This document shows, one piece after another, positions 45,031-53,261 of a stretch of DNA of 64,000 nt (position 1 is the first letter of the stretch; every line of letters starts with the position of its first letter). Source of the DNA: Synechococcus sp. BO 8801 (GTDB lineage Bacteria; Cyanobacteriota; Cyanobacteriia; PCC-6307; Cyanobiaceae); the NCBI RefSeq assembly GCF_002252675.1, contig NZ_NQKY01000002.1, forward strand, positions 233,378 through 297,377, given 5' to 3'. A program made the translations under genes and the position numbers. The notes below the pieces were generated by a model, which had not been told where the DNA came from, ran no database searches, and worked only from the letters and a program-made list of their open reading frames with translations.

Positions 45031-45448
45031 ACCTGCCACCGATTGGGAGGCGAGGTTCCAGGCCAGCCGGGAGCCCCAGGTGAAGGTGCTGGAGAAATCG
45101 TTCGCGGGCATCCCCGCCGGTGCCCGGATGCTGGTGGTCACCCCTCGGATCGTCGATGCGGAGGTGTGCGAGATCGCGCCTGGGGCCGTGATGACGGCGG
45201 CGACCCTGCGTCAGCGGCTGGCCGCGCGGCATGGGGCTGAGTACGCCTGTCCGGTCACGACCGGGATCGCCCTGCGGGTCGTGGCCGAGCGCTCCTACCT
45301 CCGCCTGCAGGCCGGTATGGACCCGGTCAAGCCGTTCTGGCGCGCGCTTGACCCCGACTGCGATCTGGCGGGCAAGCTGGCCTGTGGCCGGGAATTCCTG
45401 CGGCGAATGCGGTCGGCAGAGGCGGCGCCCCTGCGCACCGGTCGATGA
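45020..45448 (+). CDS. conserved protein of unknown function, possibly MGMT-related
   Basis: A 142-residue soluble protein with KSFAGIPAGARMLVVTPRIVD, AARHGAEYACPVTTGIALRVV and PFWRALDPDCDLAGKLACG. I recall the CPVTTG pattern from a family sometimes annotated as related to methylguanine-DNA methyltransferases, but the PCHR active site of those enzymes is absent. The start ATG 45020 lies in the end of the tautomerase gene and the stop overlaps the GFA gene start, so the three are coupled. Confidence 0.6.
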   Translation: MGDRPATDWEARFQASREPQVKVLEKSFAGIPAGARMLVVTPRIVDAEVCEIAPGAVMTAATLRQRLAARHGAEYACPVTTGIALRVVAERSYLRLQAGMDPVKPFWRALDPDCDLAGKLACGREFLRRMRSAEAAPLRTGR

Positions 45449-45849
45449 AACCCAGGACCTTCGAAGGTGGCTGCCTCTGTGGCGCCATCCGGTTCCGAGC
45501 CACCGGTGCTCCGCAGAAGCCCCACACCTGTTCCTGTGCCATCTGTCGCCGGCACTCAGGCGCGCTCACGCTCACCTGGGTGGAGTTCCCTGCAGCAAGC
45601 GTCGAGTGGATCGGCCCCGGCGGCAGGCCCGCCACCTGGCGTTCCTCCGCCTTCTCCAGCCGGGCTTTCTGCAGCACCTGCGGCACCACGATCGGAGCCA
45701 TCGACGACGAGCCGATCGTCGCCCTCGTCACCGGCGCCTTCGACAAGCCCCACCTCAAGGATCTGGCTCCGACGGCCCACTCCTACCTCTCGCGTAGGCC
45801 GCGGTGGTGGCATGTCGCTGCCGCGGCCAGGAGCCGCCGGGAGGACTGA
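45445..45849 (+). CDS. GFA family zinc protein (CENP-V fold)
   Basis: A 134-residue protein with the zinc-binding Cys pattern of the GFA (glutathione-dependent formaldehyde-activating, CENP-V) family: Cys10, Cys12, Cys29, Cys31, Cys34 and the FCSTCG pair Cys76/Cys79. GGCLCGAIRFRATG is the family signature. The substrate is probably a small electrophile or S-adduct; family-wide activities vary. ATGA overlap with the preceding gene. Confidence 0.88.
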   Translation: MKPRTFEGGCLCGAIRFRATGAPQKPHTCSCAICRRHSGALTLTWVEFPAASVEWIGPGGRPATWRSSAFSSRAFCSTCGTTIGAIDDEPIVALVTGAFDKPHLKDLAPTAHSYLSRRPRWWHVAAAARSRRED

Positions 45850-45900
45850 TGTCCGCGGCGGGGCAGCGGACCGCTCGGGCCCCTTACCTACCCTGAGCCC

Positions 45901-46323
45901 ATGGCAGATGCAGATATCCGCTGGCGCCAGCGGTTTGACAACTTCGAACGGGCCTTGCAGGTGCTGGCACGCGGTGTTGTGCTGGCGCAGCAGCGCCCGC
46001 TGAGCGAGCTGGAGCAGCAGGGGCTGATTCAGGGATTCGAGTTCACCCATGAACTCGCCTGGAATCTGCTCAAGGACTATCTGCCGTATCAGGGAATTGA
46101 GGGCATCATTGGATCATGCGATGCCACGCGCCTGGCCTTCCAAAGTGGTCTGATCGAAGATGGGGAGGGCTGGATGGCGATGATCAAGGCCCGCAACCAG
46201 TCTTCGCACACCTACAACCTCGAACAGGCCAAGGCGATCGCCCACGACGTGATCGTCCGCTTTGCGCCGTTGTTCGACGCCCTGCGTGTGCGCTTCGCAG
46301 CACTCAGCGAATCCCGGCCATGA
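45901..46323 (+). CDS. HEPN component of a HEPN/MNT module (HI0074 family)
   Basis: A 140-residue helical protein. The start RWRQRFDNFERALQVL and the middle GLIQGFEFTHELAWNLLKDYL are typical of nucleotidyltransferase substrate-binding proteins. The HEPN ribonuclease motif R98-x4-H103 lies in KARNQSSHTYN. In HEPN/MNT systems the HEPN protein is an RNase toxin and the MNT partner AMPylates it near the active site. The stop overlaps the MNT start (ATGA). Confidence 0.88.
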   Translation: MADADIRWRQRFDNFERALQVLARGVVLAQQRPLSELEQQGLIQGFEFTHELAWNLLKDYLPYQGIEGIIGSCDATRLAFQSGLIEDGEGWMAMIKARNQSSHTYNLEQAKAIAHDVIVRFAPLFDALRVRFAALSESRP

Positions 46324-46697
46324 TCAGCACGGCCCCGCTGGCGTCAGGCCAGGCCATCGGCCTACCGGATTCGGCCGTGGCGGCCATCCAGAGGGTGCTC
46401 GCCGGCTACCCCGAGGTGGAGGCTGCAATCCTCTACGGCTCCAGAGCCCTTGGCTGCCACCGCCCGGCCTCCGACATCGATCTCACCCTGACGGGTCACG
46501 CCATCCGCAACGCCACCCTGGCCCGCATTGATGCCGATCTCGATGATCTGCTCCTGCCCTGGGTGATCGATCTTTCCGCACTCGCCGCCATCAGCCATCC
46601 CGCCCTTCTGGACCACATCCAACGGGCCGGCGTGCTGCTGTACCGACGCTCGGATCGGCCAGCCTTCCTGCCTGACCGTCCGTGTGGCTACTTCTAG
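46320..46697 (+). CDS. MNT-type minimal nucleotidyltransferase (antitoxin)
   Basis: A 125-residue protein with the nucleotidyltransferase signature GSRALGCHRPASDIDL (Gly40-Ser41, Asp52, Asp54). It should modify and silence the upstream HEPN protein. It starts at ATG 46320, overlapping the HEPN stop. A frame running from 46116 is a shadow within the HEPN gene. Confidence 0.88.
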   Translation: MISTAPLASGQAIGLPDSAVAAIQRVLAGYPEVEAAILYGSRALGCHRPASDIDLTLTGHAIRNATLARIDADLDDLLLPWVIDLSALAAISHPALLDHIQRAGVLLYRRSDRPAFLPDRPCGYF

Positions 46698-46717
46698 TTT
46701 AGTCTGGTCTGGTTGAG

Positions 46718-46984
46718 ATGCCCGTCGCCATGGTGTCCCGTCCCAGCCGGGTGGTGAACATGCTCGAAGCGAAGACCCACCTCTCACGCCTGGTGGAAGC
46801 GATCGAAACCGGCGCCGAGGCCGAGGTGGTGATCGCTCGCAACGGCCGGCCCGTGGCACGGCTCACCAGCCTCCAGCCGCCCGAACGACCCCGCCGGCTC
46901 GGCATCGCCCGCGGCCAGTTCGTGGTGCCCGAGTCGATCGATGCGGCCAATCCCTTGATCGCCGATCTGTTCGAGCAGGGCTGA
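46718..46984 (+). CDS. Phd/YefM-type antitoxin
   Basis: An 88-residue protein with VVNMLEAKTHLSRLVEAI and VIARNGRPVARLTSL, the N-terminal DNA-binding fold of Phd/YefM antitoxins; the C-terminal tail should block the PIN toxin. ATG 46718 is used; ATG 46730 is an alternative. Stop and toxin start overlap by one base (TGATG). Probably autoregulated with its toxin. Confidence 0.88.
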   Translation: MPVAMVSRPSRVVNMLEAKTHLSRLVEAIETGAEAEVVIARNGRPVARLTSLQPPERPRRLGIARGQFVVPESIDAANPLIADLFEQG

Positions 46985-47376
46985 TGCGGCTGCTGCTCGA
47001 CACCCACACCTTTCTCTGGGCCATCACCGATGACCCGAAGCTGGGGCCCCTCAGCCGTGAGCTGATCACCAACCAGGCCAGCGCGGTGGTTCTCAGCCAT
47101 GTGTCGCTCTGGGAGATCGCCATCAAGCACACCCTGGCCCGCGGCGACATGCCCCTGTCGGCCGGCGAGGCCATCGCCTGGGTGGAGCCATCCGGCTTCG
47201 CGTTCCTCCCCATCGACCTTCCCCATCTGCTGGCACTGGAACAGCTGCCCCTGCATCACCGCGATCCCTTCGATCGCCTGCTCGTCACCCAGGCCATCAG
47301 CGGCCCCTTCACCCTGCTCAGTGCCGACGCGGCGTTCGCCGCCTATGGCTGCCCGCTGCAGGACGCCCGCGCCTGA
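46984..47376 (+). CDS. PIN-domain ribonuclease toxin (VapC-like)
   Basis: A 130-residue PIN domain: MRLLLDTHTFLWAI with Asp6, VSLWEIAIKHTL with Glu44, and HHRDPFDRLLVTQAI with Asp94/Asp97, followed by a fourth acidic residue at LLSADAAF (Asp115). The acidic cluster binds Mg2+ for RNA cleavage. It is translated with the Phd-like antitoxin. Confidence 0.9.
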   Translation: MRLLLDTHTFLWAITDDPKLGPLSRELITNQASAVVLSHVSLWEIAIKHTLARGDMPLSAGEAIAWVEPSGFAFLPIDLPHLLALEQLPLHHRDPFDRLLVTQAISGPFTLLSADAAFAAYGCPLQDARA

Positions 47377-47401
47377 AGCCGCCTCCGCCAGAGCCCCCGA
47401 A

Positions 47402-48067
47402 TCAGCCCGGAGTCCCCGGCGGTGCGCTCACCAATCGCACCAGCAGCTCGGCGTAGGCCTCCCGGTCCACCGGGGCCACCTCGCGGCCGTGCAGCAGGTC
47501 CTGCATCAGGATCAGGTGTACCAGGGCGCCCATGAACAGCCGCGCCCGCAGCTCCGCCTCCGCTGCTCCGGCGATGGCCTCGAACAGCGCCGTCACCCGG
47601 CCCACGCCGGTGCGCTCCAGCTGGGCCAGGAAGGTCTTGGCCAGTTCGGGGAACCGCTCCGACTCGGCGATCACCAGCCGCAGAAAGTCCAGGAACTGGG
47701 GTTGGCTGTGGCGGCACTCCAGGCAGCGGGCCGCCAGTTCCCGCAGGGCCGCGGCGGGCTCGGCCGGCAGGGCCTGCTGGGCTGAGGCGCCGAACAGTTC
47801 GCTGAGGCGCTCGCCCACCATCGCCTCGGTGAGGGCGCGGAACAGGGCCTGCTTGTCGGCGAAGTGGCCGTACACGGTGGCCTTCGAGACGCCCGCCGCC
47901 GCGGCGACGCGGTCCATCGAGCTGGCGGCGTAGCCGTGCTGCAGAAATTCGCGCCGGGCGCCGTCGAGAACGGCCTGACGCTTGTGCTGGCTGCGCCGCT
48001 CGCGGGCGCTGGGGCCGGAGGTGTTCCTGGGGACGGCAGCGTCACCACCGGCATCGGCTGGGGGCAT
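47402..48067 (-). CDS. TetR family regulator of the DevBCA operon
   Basis: A 221-residue regulator with HTH region ILDGARREFLQHGYAASSMDRVAA-type, followed by GVSKATVYGHFADKQALF (ending near residue 77), and a TetR_C helical domain. It is divergent from devB with 62 bases between starts, so it very likely controls the exporter in response to its substrate. The first ~20 residues are disordered; ATG 48067 is the only good start. Confidence 0.9.
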   Translation of the reverse strand: MPPADAGGDAAVPRNTSGPSARERRSQHKRQAVLDGARREFLQHGYAASSMDRVAAAAGVSKATVYGHFADKQALFRALTEAMVGERLSELFGASAQQALPAEPAAALRELAARCLECRHSQPQFLDFLRLVIAESERFPELAKTFLAQLERTGVGRVTALFEAIAGAAEAELRARLFMGALVHLILMQDLLHGREVAPVDREAYAELLVRLVSAPPGTPG

Positions 48068-48078
48068 GGCGCGTCCTG

Positions 48079-48107
48079 CTCAAAAAAACTGAACTGAACC
48101 GTATAGT
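48079..48107 (+). promoter_or_regulatory. candidate devB promoter and TetR operator region
   Basis: TATAGT at 48102-48107 is a strong -10 match 22 bases before the devB start. Its complement offers TACTAT for tetR on the other strand. Repeated CTGAA words (48089-48098) just upstream may be operator half-sites. The -35 element is poor, as for a regulated promoter. Confidence 0.5.
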
Positions 48108-48129
48108 AACTGCAGATGGGAGGGGCGCG

Positions 48130-49185
48130 ATGGTGGGGCGGCGGACGCAGCTGGGGCTGGTGGCGGCGGGCGGGGCCGTGGTGCTGGCCCTGGGCGTCGG
48201 CCTGCTGCGCCGCGCCACGCCGCCGCCGCCGCCGGTGGTCGAGCGGCCGATCCGCACCGTCACCGCCCTGGGCAGGCTGGAGCCAGTCAGCGCCCTGCGC
48301 ACGATCGCGGTGCCGCTCTCGGGCGCCGGCCAGCCCACCCTGCAGGCCCTGCTGGTCGACCGCGGCGATGCGGTGCAGGCCGGCCAGCTGCTGGCCCTGC
48401 TCGACAACCAGCCCCAGCTGGAGGCTGCCGTGGCGGCGGCCCGGGCCGAGGTGAACCTGGCCCGTTCCCGGCTGGCGATCGCCCGCGCCGATGCCGGCAG
48501 CGGCGAGGACGGCCAGCAGGCCAAGGTGCGCTCCCTGGAGGCCCAGCGGCGCACGGCCGCCACCGAGGCCGCCCGCTACCAGAGCCTGTTCACCAGCGGT
48601 GCCGTCTCGGCCGAAGAGCGCGACAACCGCCGCCTCAGCCTCGACACCATCACAGCCTCGCTGCAGGAGGCCCGGGTGCTGCTGGCGCGGCAGCAGGCGC
48701 GCAGCACCGCCGGCGACGGCGGCGTGGATCTGGATGTGGAGGCCTCCCGGCGCGTGCTGGAGCAGGCCCAGGCCAACCTGCAGCGCGCCATCGCCGCCCG
48801 CGACGACAACCTGATCCAGGCGCCGATCGCCGGCACCGTGCTGCAGGTGTTCGCCCGGGCGGGCGAGGCTCCCGGGGCGGCGGGAATCCTGCAGCTGGGC
48901 CAGACCGGGCGGATGCAGGCGGTGGCGGAGGTGTACGAGAGCGATCTGCCGCGGGTGCGGCGGGGGCAGCCGGTGCGGATCACCAGCCCGGCCCTGACCC
49001 AGCCGCTGCAGGGTCGGGTGGAGCAGATCGGCGCGATCGTGCTGCGCCAGAACCTGATCAACACCGATCCGAGCGCCAACACCGACAACCGGGTGGTGGA
49101 GGTGCGCGCCCCGCTGACGCCGGAGAGCAGCCGGCGGGCGGCGCGGTTCACCAACCTGCAGGTGCGGGTGGTGATCGGGCCATGA
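48130..49185 (+). CDS. devB: DevB-type membrane fusion protein of an ABC exporter
   Basis: A 351-residue HlyD-family adaptor: N-terminal membrane anchor (QLGLVAAGGAVVLALGVGLL), a lipoyl-like domain (LQALLVDRGDAVQAGQLLALLDN), an Ala/Glu/Arg-rich coiled-coil hairpin (about 95-220), then the second half of the lipoyl domain (APIAGTVLQVFARAGE) and a beta-barrel. Cyanobacterial DevB bridges DevAC to TolC. Stop and devC start overlap by 4 bases. Confidence 0.88.
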   Translation: MVGRRTQLGLVAAGGAVVLALGVGLLRRATPPPPPVVERPIRTVTALGRLEPVSALRTIAVPLSGAGQPTLQALLVDRGDAVQAGQLLALLDNQPQLEAAVAAARAEVNLARSRLAIARADAGSGEDGQQAKVRSLEAQRRTAATEAARYQSLFTSGAVSAEERDNRRLSLDTITASLQEARVLLARQQARSTAGDGGVDLDVEASRRVLEQAQANLQRAIAARDDNLIQAPIAGTVLQVFARAGEAPGAAGILQLGQTGRMQAVAEVYESDLPRVRRGQPVRITSPALTQPLQGRVEQIGAIVLRQNLINTDPSANTDNRVVEVRAPLTPESSRRAARFTNLQVRVVIGP

Positions 49186-50329
49186 GAACTCCGCTCGGCT
49201 GGCTGCAGCTCCGCCACGACCGCGGCCGCTTCCTGGTGGCCCTCGCCGGCATCGCCTTCGCCGATCTGCTGATGTTCATGCAGCTGGGCTTCCAGGCGGC
49301 CCTCTACGACAGCAACACCCGCCTGGATCGCGCCTTCCGGGGCGATGTGGTGCTGATCAGCCCGAAGGCGCTGAACCTCCAGAACCTCTCCACCTTCCCC
49401 CGCCGCCGGCTGTTGCAGGCCCTGGATGTGCCCGGGGTGGTGGAGGCCCAGGGGCTCTACATCCGCACGGTGAACTGGCGCAATCCCCAGACCCTGCAGA
49501 GCGCCACGGTGCAGGTGCTGGGCTTCGATCCGGATGCCGATGTGCTGCGATTGCCGGAGGTGCGGGCCCAGGCCGATCGCCTCAAGCTGCCCGACACGGT
49601 GCTGTTCGACCGGGGCGCCCGGGGCCGCTATGGCGAGGTGATCGCCCGGCTCGATCGCGGCGAGCCGGTGACCAGCGAGATCGAGCGGCGCACCATCGCC
49701 GTGGGCGGCCTGTTCCGGCTGGGGGCCTCCTTCGGGGCCGATGCCACCCTGATGGCCAGCGACCAGACGTTCCTGCGGATGTTCCCGCGGGCGAAGGCCG
49801 GCAGCATCAGCGTCGGGCTGCTCACCCTGGCGCCGGGCGAACCGGTGGCGCCGGTGGTGCGGGCGCTGCGGCGCCACCTGCCGGACGATGTGCAGGTGCT
49901 CAGCCATGCCGACTACGTGCAGTTCGAGGAGAACTACTGGCGGGTGGCCAGCCCGGTGGGCTTCATCTTCGGGCTGGGCACGGCCATGGCCTTCGTGGTG
50001 GGGGTGGTGATCGTCTACCAGGTGCTCTCCACCGATGTGAATGCCCACCTGCAGGAGTACGCCACCTTCAAGGCGATGGGCTTCCGCCAGCGCTACCTGC
50101 TGCTGGTGGTGGTGGAGCAGGCCCTGATCCTGGCGGCCCTGGGCTTCATCCCCGGCGTGCTGATGCCGCTGTGGCTGTACGCGGTGGCGGCGAAGGCCAC
50201 CAGCCTGCCGATCGCCATGACCCTGGGGCGGGCGAGCACGGTGTTCGTGCTGACGCTGGTGATGTGCCTGGCCTCGGGGGCGATCGCCACCCGGCGGCTG
50301 CAGGCGGCCGATCCGGCCGAGCTCTTCTG

Positions 50330-50330
<1 letters not shown>
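49182..50330 (+). CDS. devC: DevC-type ABC exporter permease
   Basis: A 382-residue permease of the MacB/FtsX kind: one N-terminal helix (FLVALAGIAFADLLMFMQLGFQ), a large periplasmic domain, and three C-terminal helices (GFIFGLGTAMAFVVGVVIVY onward). FQAALYDSNTRLDRAF is typical of DevC. With DevB and DevA it would export a glycolipid or amphiphile. TGATG-type overlap with devA. Confidence 0.88.
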
Positions 50331-51016
<686 letters not shown>

Positions 51017-51218
51017 TGGGGCGGTAGGTGAACGCCGAACTGCCGCCGGTTGGACGCGGCGTTTCACCAGGCCTCGCTGTTGGAGCTCTGTCGCGTAGCC
51101 CGATAGGTCAGGGTGTTTCCTTGCTGGAGTTGGGCGGGACGGTGTCACCCCATCTCGCCGGACAGGTGGAGATCCTGCACATTCAGGGTGAGGATGGCTG
51201 AGAGCCACGCGTTGCTTC

Positions 51219-51674
51219 GTGCCCCCCGTTGTTGTCCGTCGAGCCGGCCTCACCGATCTGGATGTGATCGTTCCGCTGTTCGACGGTTATCGCCAGTTCT
51301 ATGGCCAGCCGTCCGAACCGGATCGCGTCCGCGCGTTCCTGAAGGAGCGGCTGGCCCAGGGCGACTCGGTGCTGCTGATGGCCGAAGCCGATGGGCTGGT
51401 GCTTGGTTTCACCCAGCTCTATCCGTCCTTCTCCTCGGTGTCGATGGCGCCGATCTTCATCCTCAACGACCTGTTCGTGGTGCCCGAGACCAGGCGCTCG
51501 GGGGTGGCCCGCCTCCTTCTTGATGCCGCCGTACGCCACGGCCGCGAGGCTGGCGCCATCCGCCTCTCCCTCTCCACGGCCCACACCAACACCGCCGCGC
51601 AGGCGCTGTACACCTCAGCCGGCTGGAAGCGCGACGCGGTGTTCTGCGTCTACCACTACGGCCTTTCCCGTTGA
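51219..51674 (+). CDS. GNAT family N-acetyltransferase
   Basis: A 151-residue acetyltransferase from GTG 51219. FILNDLFVVPETRRSGVARLLL is the acetyl-CoA motif, and LSTAHTNTAAQALYTSAGWKRD is the family's last helix-strand. The upstream 200 bases are non-coding and uneventful. The acceptor is unknown. Confidence 0.85.
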   Translation: MPPVVVRRAGLTDLDVIVPLFDGYRQFYGQPSEPDRVRAFLKERLAQGDSVLLMAEADGLVLGFTQLYPSFSSVSMAPIFILNDLFVVPETRRSGVARLLLDAAVRHGREAGAIRLSLSTAHTNTAAQALYTSAGWKRDAVFCVYHYGLSR

Positions 51675-51723
51675 TCGGGAACGGCAAGTCCGTCGCAACT
51701 GACCACCGCCCACCCAGGTCCCA

Positions 51724-52293
51724 TTAGAGGCCCTGTTCCCGGAAGAAGCGCTGCATGGCGTCCTCGGCCTGGGTCACCTGGGCCGGGGTGCAGGCGGAGG
51801 TCTTGCTGAACTGTTTCCCGGCCTTGTTGAAGTTGACCCGGCAGGCGCCCTCAAACTTCACCTGGCGGATGCCCAGCAGCAGCTGCACGATTTCCGGCGG
51901 TTTCGCCGCGGGCGCGGTGGGTGTGGTGCTGCTGGCTTCCTTGCCGTAGGGGGCGGGATCCCAGAAGACGAAGATCGACTGGTTGGCCAGTCGGTACACC
52001 TGGCCGCGGTTGGCCTCCAGGATCTCGCGCCTGGCCGGTTCCCCTTGCTGATCGAAGTAGGCGTTGGGGGTGCTCTCGTTGGGCTTGAGTTCGATCCTCT
52101 GGCCGCCCTTGAGCTCGATGCTGACGAATCCCTGCCGCTGGGAGAAGGTGCACAGCCCGGAGGAGGTGGCCTTGTCGTCCCCGGCGGGGAAGACATCGCA
52201 GCGGGCCTGCACGGTATCGGCCAGAGCCGGCGCCGCCGCCACCACGGAGGCCAGGCCCAGCAGGGAGGCGGCAAGGATCGGGAGTCGGCGCAT
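51724..52293 (-). CDS. secreted protein of unknown function
   Basis: A 189-residue protein with a clear signal peptide (MRRLPILAASLLGLASVVA, cut after ALA) and a small mature domain with one Cys pair near each end (ARCDVFPAG, GLCTFSQRQG, GACRVNF, SACTPAQ). The repeated VSIELKGGQRIELKP suggests a beta-rich fold. ATG 52293 gives the best signal; ATG 52326 is the longer option. No family recognised. Confidence 0.65.
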   Translation of the reverse strand: MRRLPILAASLLGLASVVAAAPALADTVQARCDVFPAGDDKATSSGLCTFSQRQGFVSIELKGGQRIELKPNESTPNAYFDQQGEPARREILEANRGQVYRLANQSIFVFWDPAPYGKEASSTTPTAPAAKPPEIVQLLLGIRQVKFEGACRVNFNKAGKQFSKTSACTPAQVTQAEDAMQRFFREQGL

Positions 52294-52415
52294 CGGCAGG
52301 GTGGCTACTGCCCTGAACGTACTCATCGCGGCGGTGGGCGTCCGTGTGCAGGCCGGATCGGGGTGAAAGGGCCCCCTGGTGTCGCTAGCAGTGCCCTGAG
52401 AGGCGCCGCGCAGTG

Positions 52416-53261
52416 ATGGAGACGATCGCAACGGAGGGCGCAGCGGAGGGCGTCCGGGGCCCGCGCGTCCGTCCGACGATCCGCCTGGGGATCGCGCTCT
52501 GGATCGCCTACAGCGCCCTGGCCGGAGTGCTGCAGTTCCGCACCGGCATCCCCTACACCGATTGGTTCAAGACGGCCGGCAATGCCTTCGCCACGGCGGT
52601 TGTTCCCCTCAGCCTCGGCGGCCTGGCGCTTCTGGCCTTCACCCACTGGTGCCGTTGGGACCATGTCTGGCGGGATCCCGTGCGACTGCGCTGCACCGGC
52701 CTGATGAAGCTGTCGATGCTGGCCTGGATGGCCATGATCGCCTTCCGCCTGGTGGGCATCCAGTGGAGCGCGGTGCCGCCGGACCTGCTCCTGGCCATCC
52801 TCGCCGCCGGCGTCGGCGTGGGCTTCGCCGAGGAGTTGCTGTTCCGCGGCCTGTTCCTGCGCTGCCTGCGCCAGGGGGGCCGCTCGGAAGCCACCGCCGC
52901 GATCTGGACGGGCGTCTGCTTCGGGCTGTTCCACCTCCCCAACATGGCCATGGGGATGGGCTGGATCGGTGCGATCCAGGTGGTGCTGGCGGCCCTGAGC
53001 GGCATCCTTCTGTATGTCTTCCGCCGCTACACGGGCCTCATCTGGCCGGCGATGGTGGCCCATGGCCTGTGGGACATCTCGACCTTCCTGGCCGGTGGCT
53101 ATGCCTACCCGTGGCTCTCGATGGCCTCCGTCGCAGCCCAGGGGGTGTTCGTGGTGCTTGGCCTGCTCGTCTACGTGGGCCTCTACCGCAGCGACAGGGA
53201 CACGGTGGTGCTGCCTGGCCCCCCTCACACCACCGCCAGCGCCGTGAGTGAACCGCTGTAG
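52416..53261 (+). CDS. CPBP family intramembrane metalloprotease
   Basis: A 281-residue membrane protein with about eight helices and the three CPBP (Abi) motifs: FAEELLFRGLFLR (Glu pair), FGLFHLPN (first His) and MVAHGLWDI (second His). These glutamic/metallo proteases process prenylated or membrane proteins and, in bacteria, some bacteriocin immunity. The last 37 bases overlap the convergent cellulase gene. Confidence 0.9.
   Translation: METIATEGAAEGVRGPRVRPTIRLGIALWIAYSALAGVLQFRTGIPYTDWFKTAGNAFATAVVPLSLGGLALLAFTHWCRWDHVWRDPVRLRCTGLMKLSMLAWMAMIAFRLVGIQWSAVPPDLLLAILAAGVGVGFAEELLFRGLFLRCLRQGGRSEATAAIWTGVCFGLFHLPNMAMGMGWIGAIQVVLAALSGILLYVFRRYTGLIWPAMVAHGLWDISTFLAGGYAYPWLSMASVAAQGVFVVLGLLVYVGLYRSDRDTVVLPGPPHTTASAVSEPL

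Noticed and set aside
51040..51205. Remnant ORF with LLELGGTVSPHLAGQVEILH
   Set aside because: The frame is short, has stops on both sides and resembles nothing certain; too weak to call a pseudogene.
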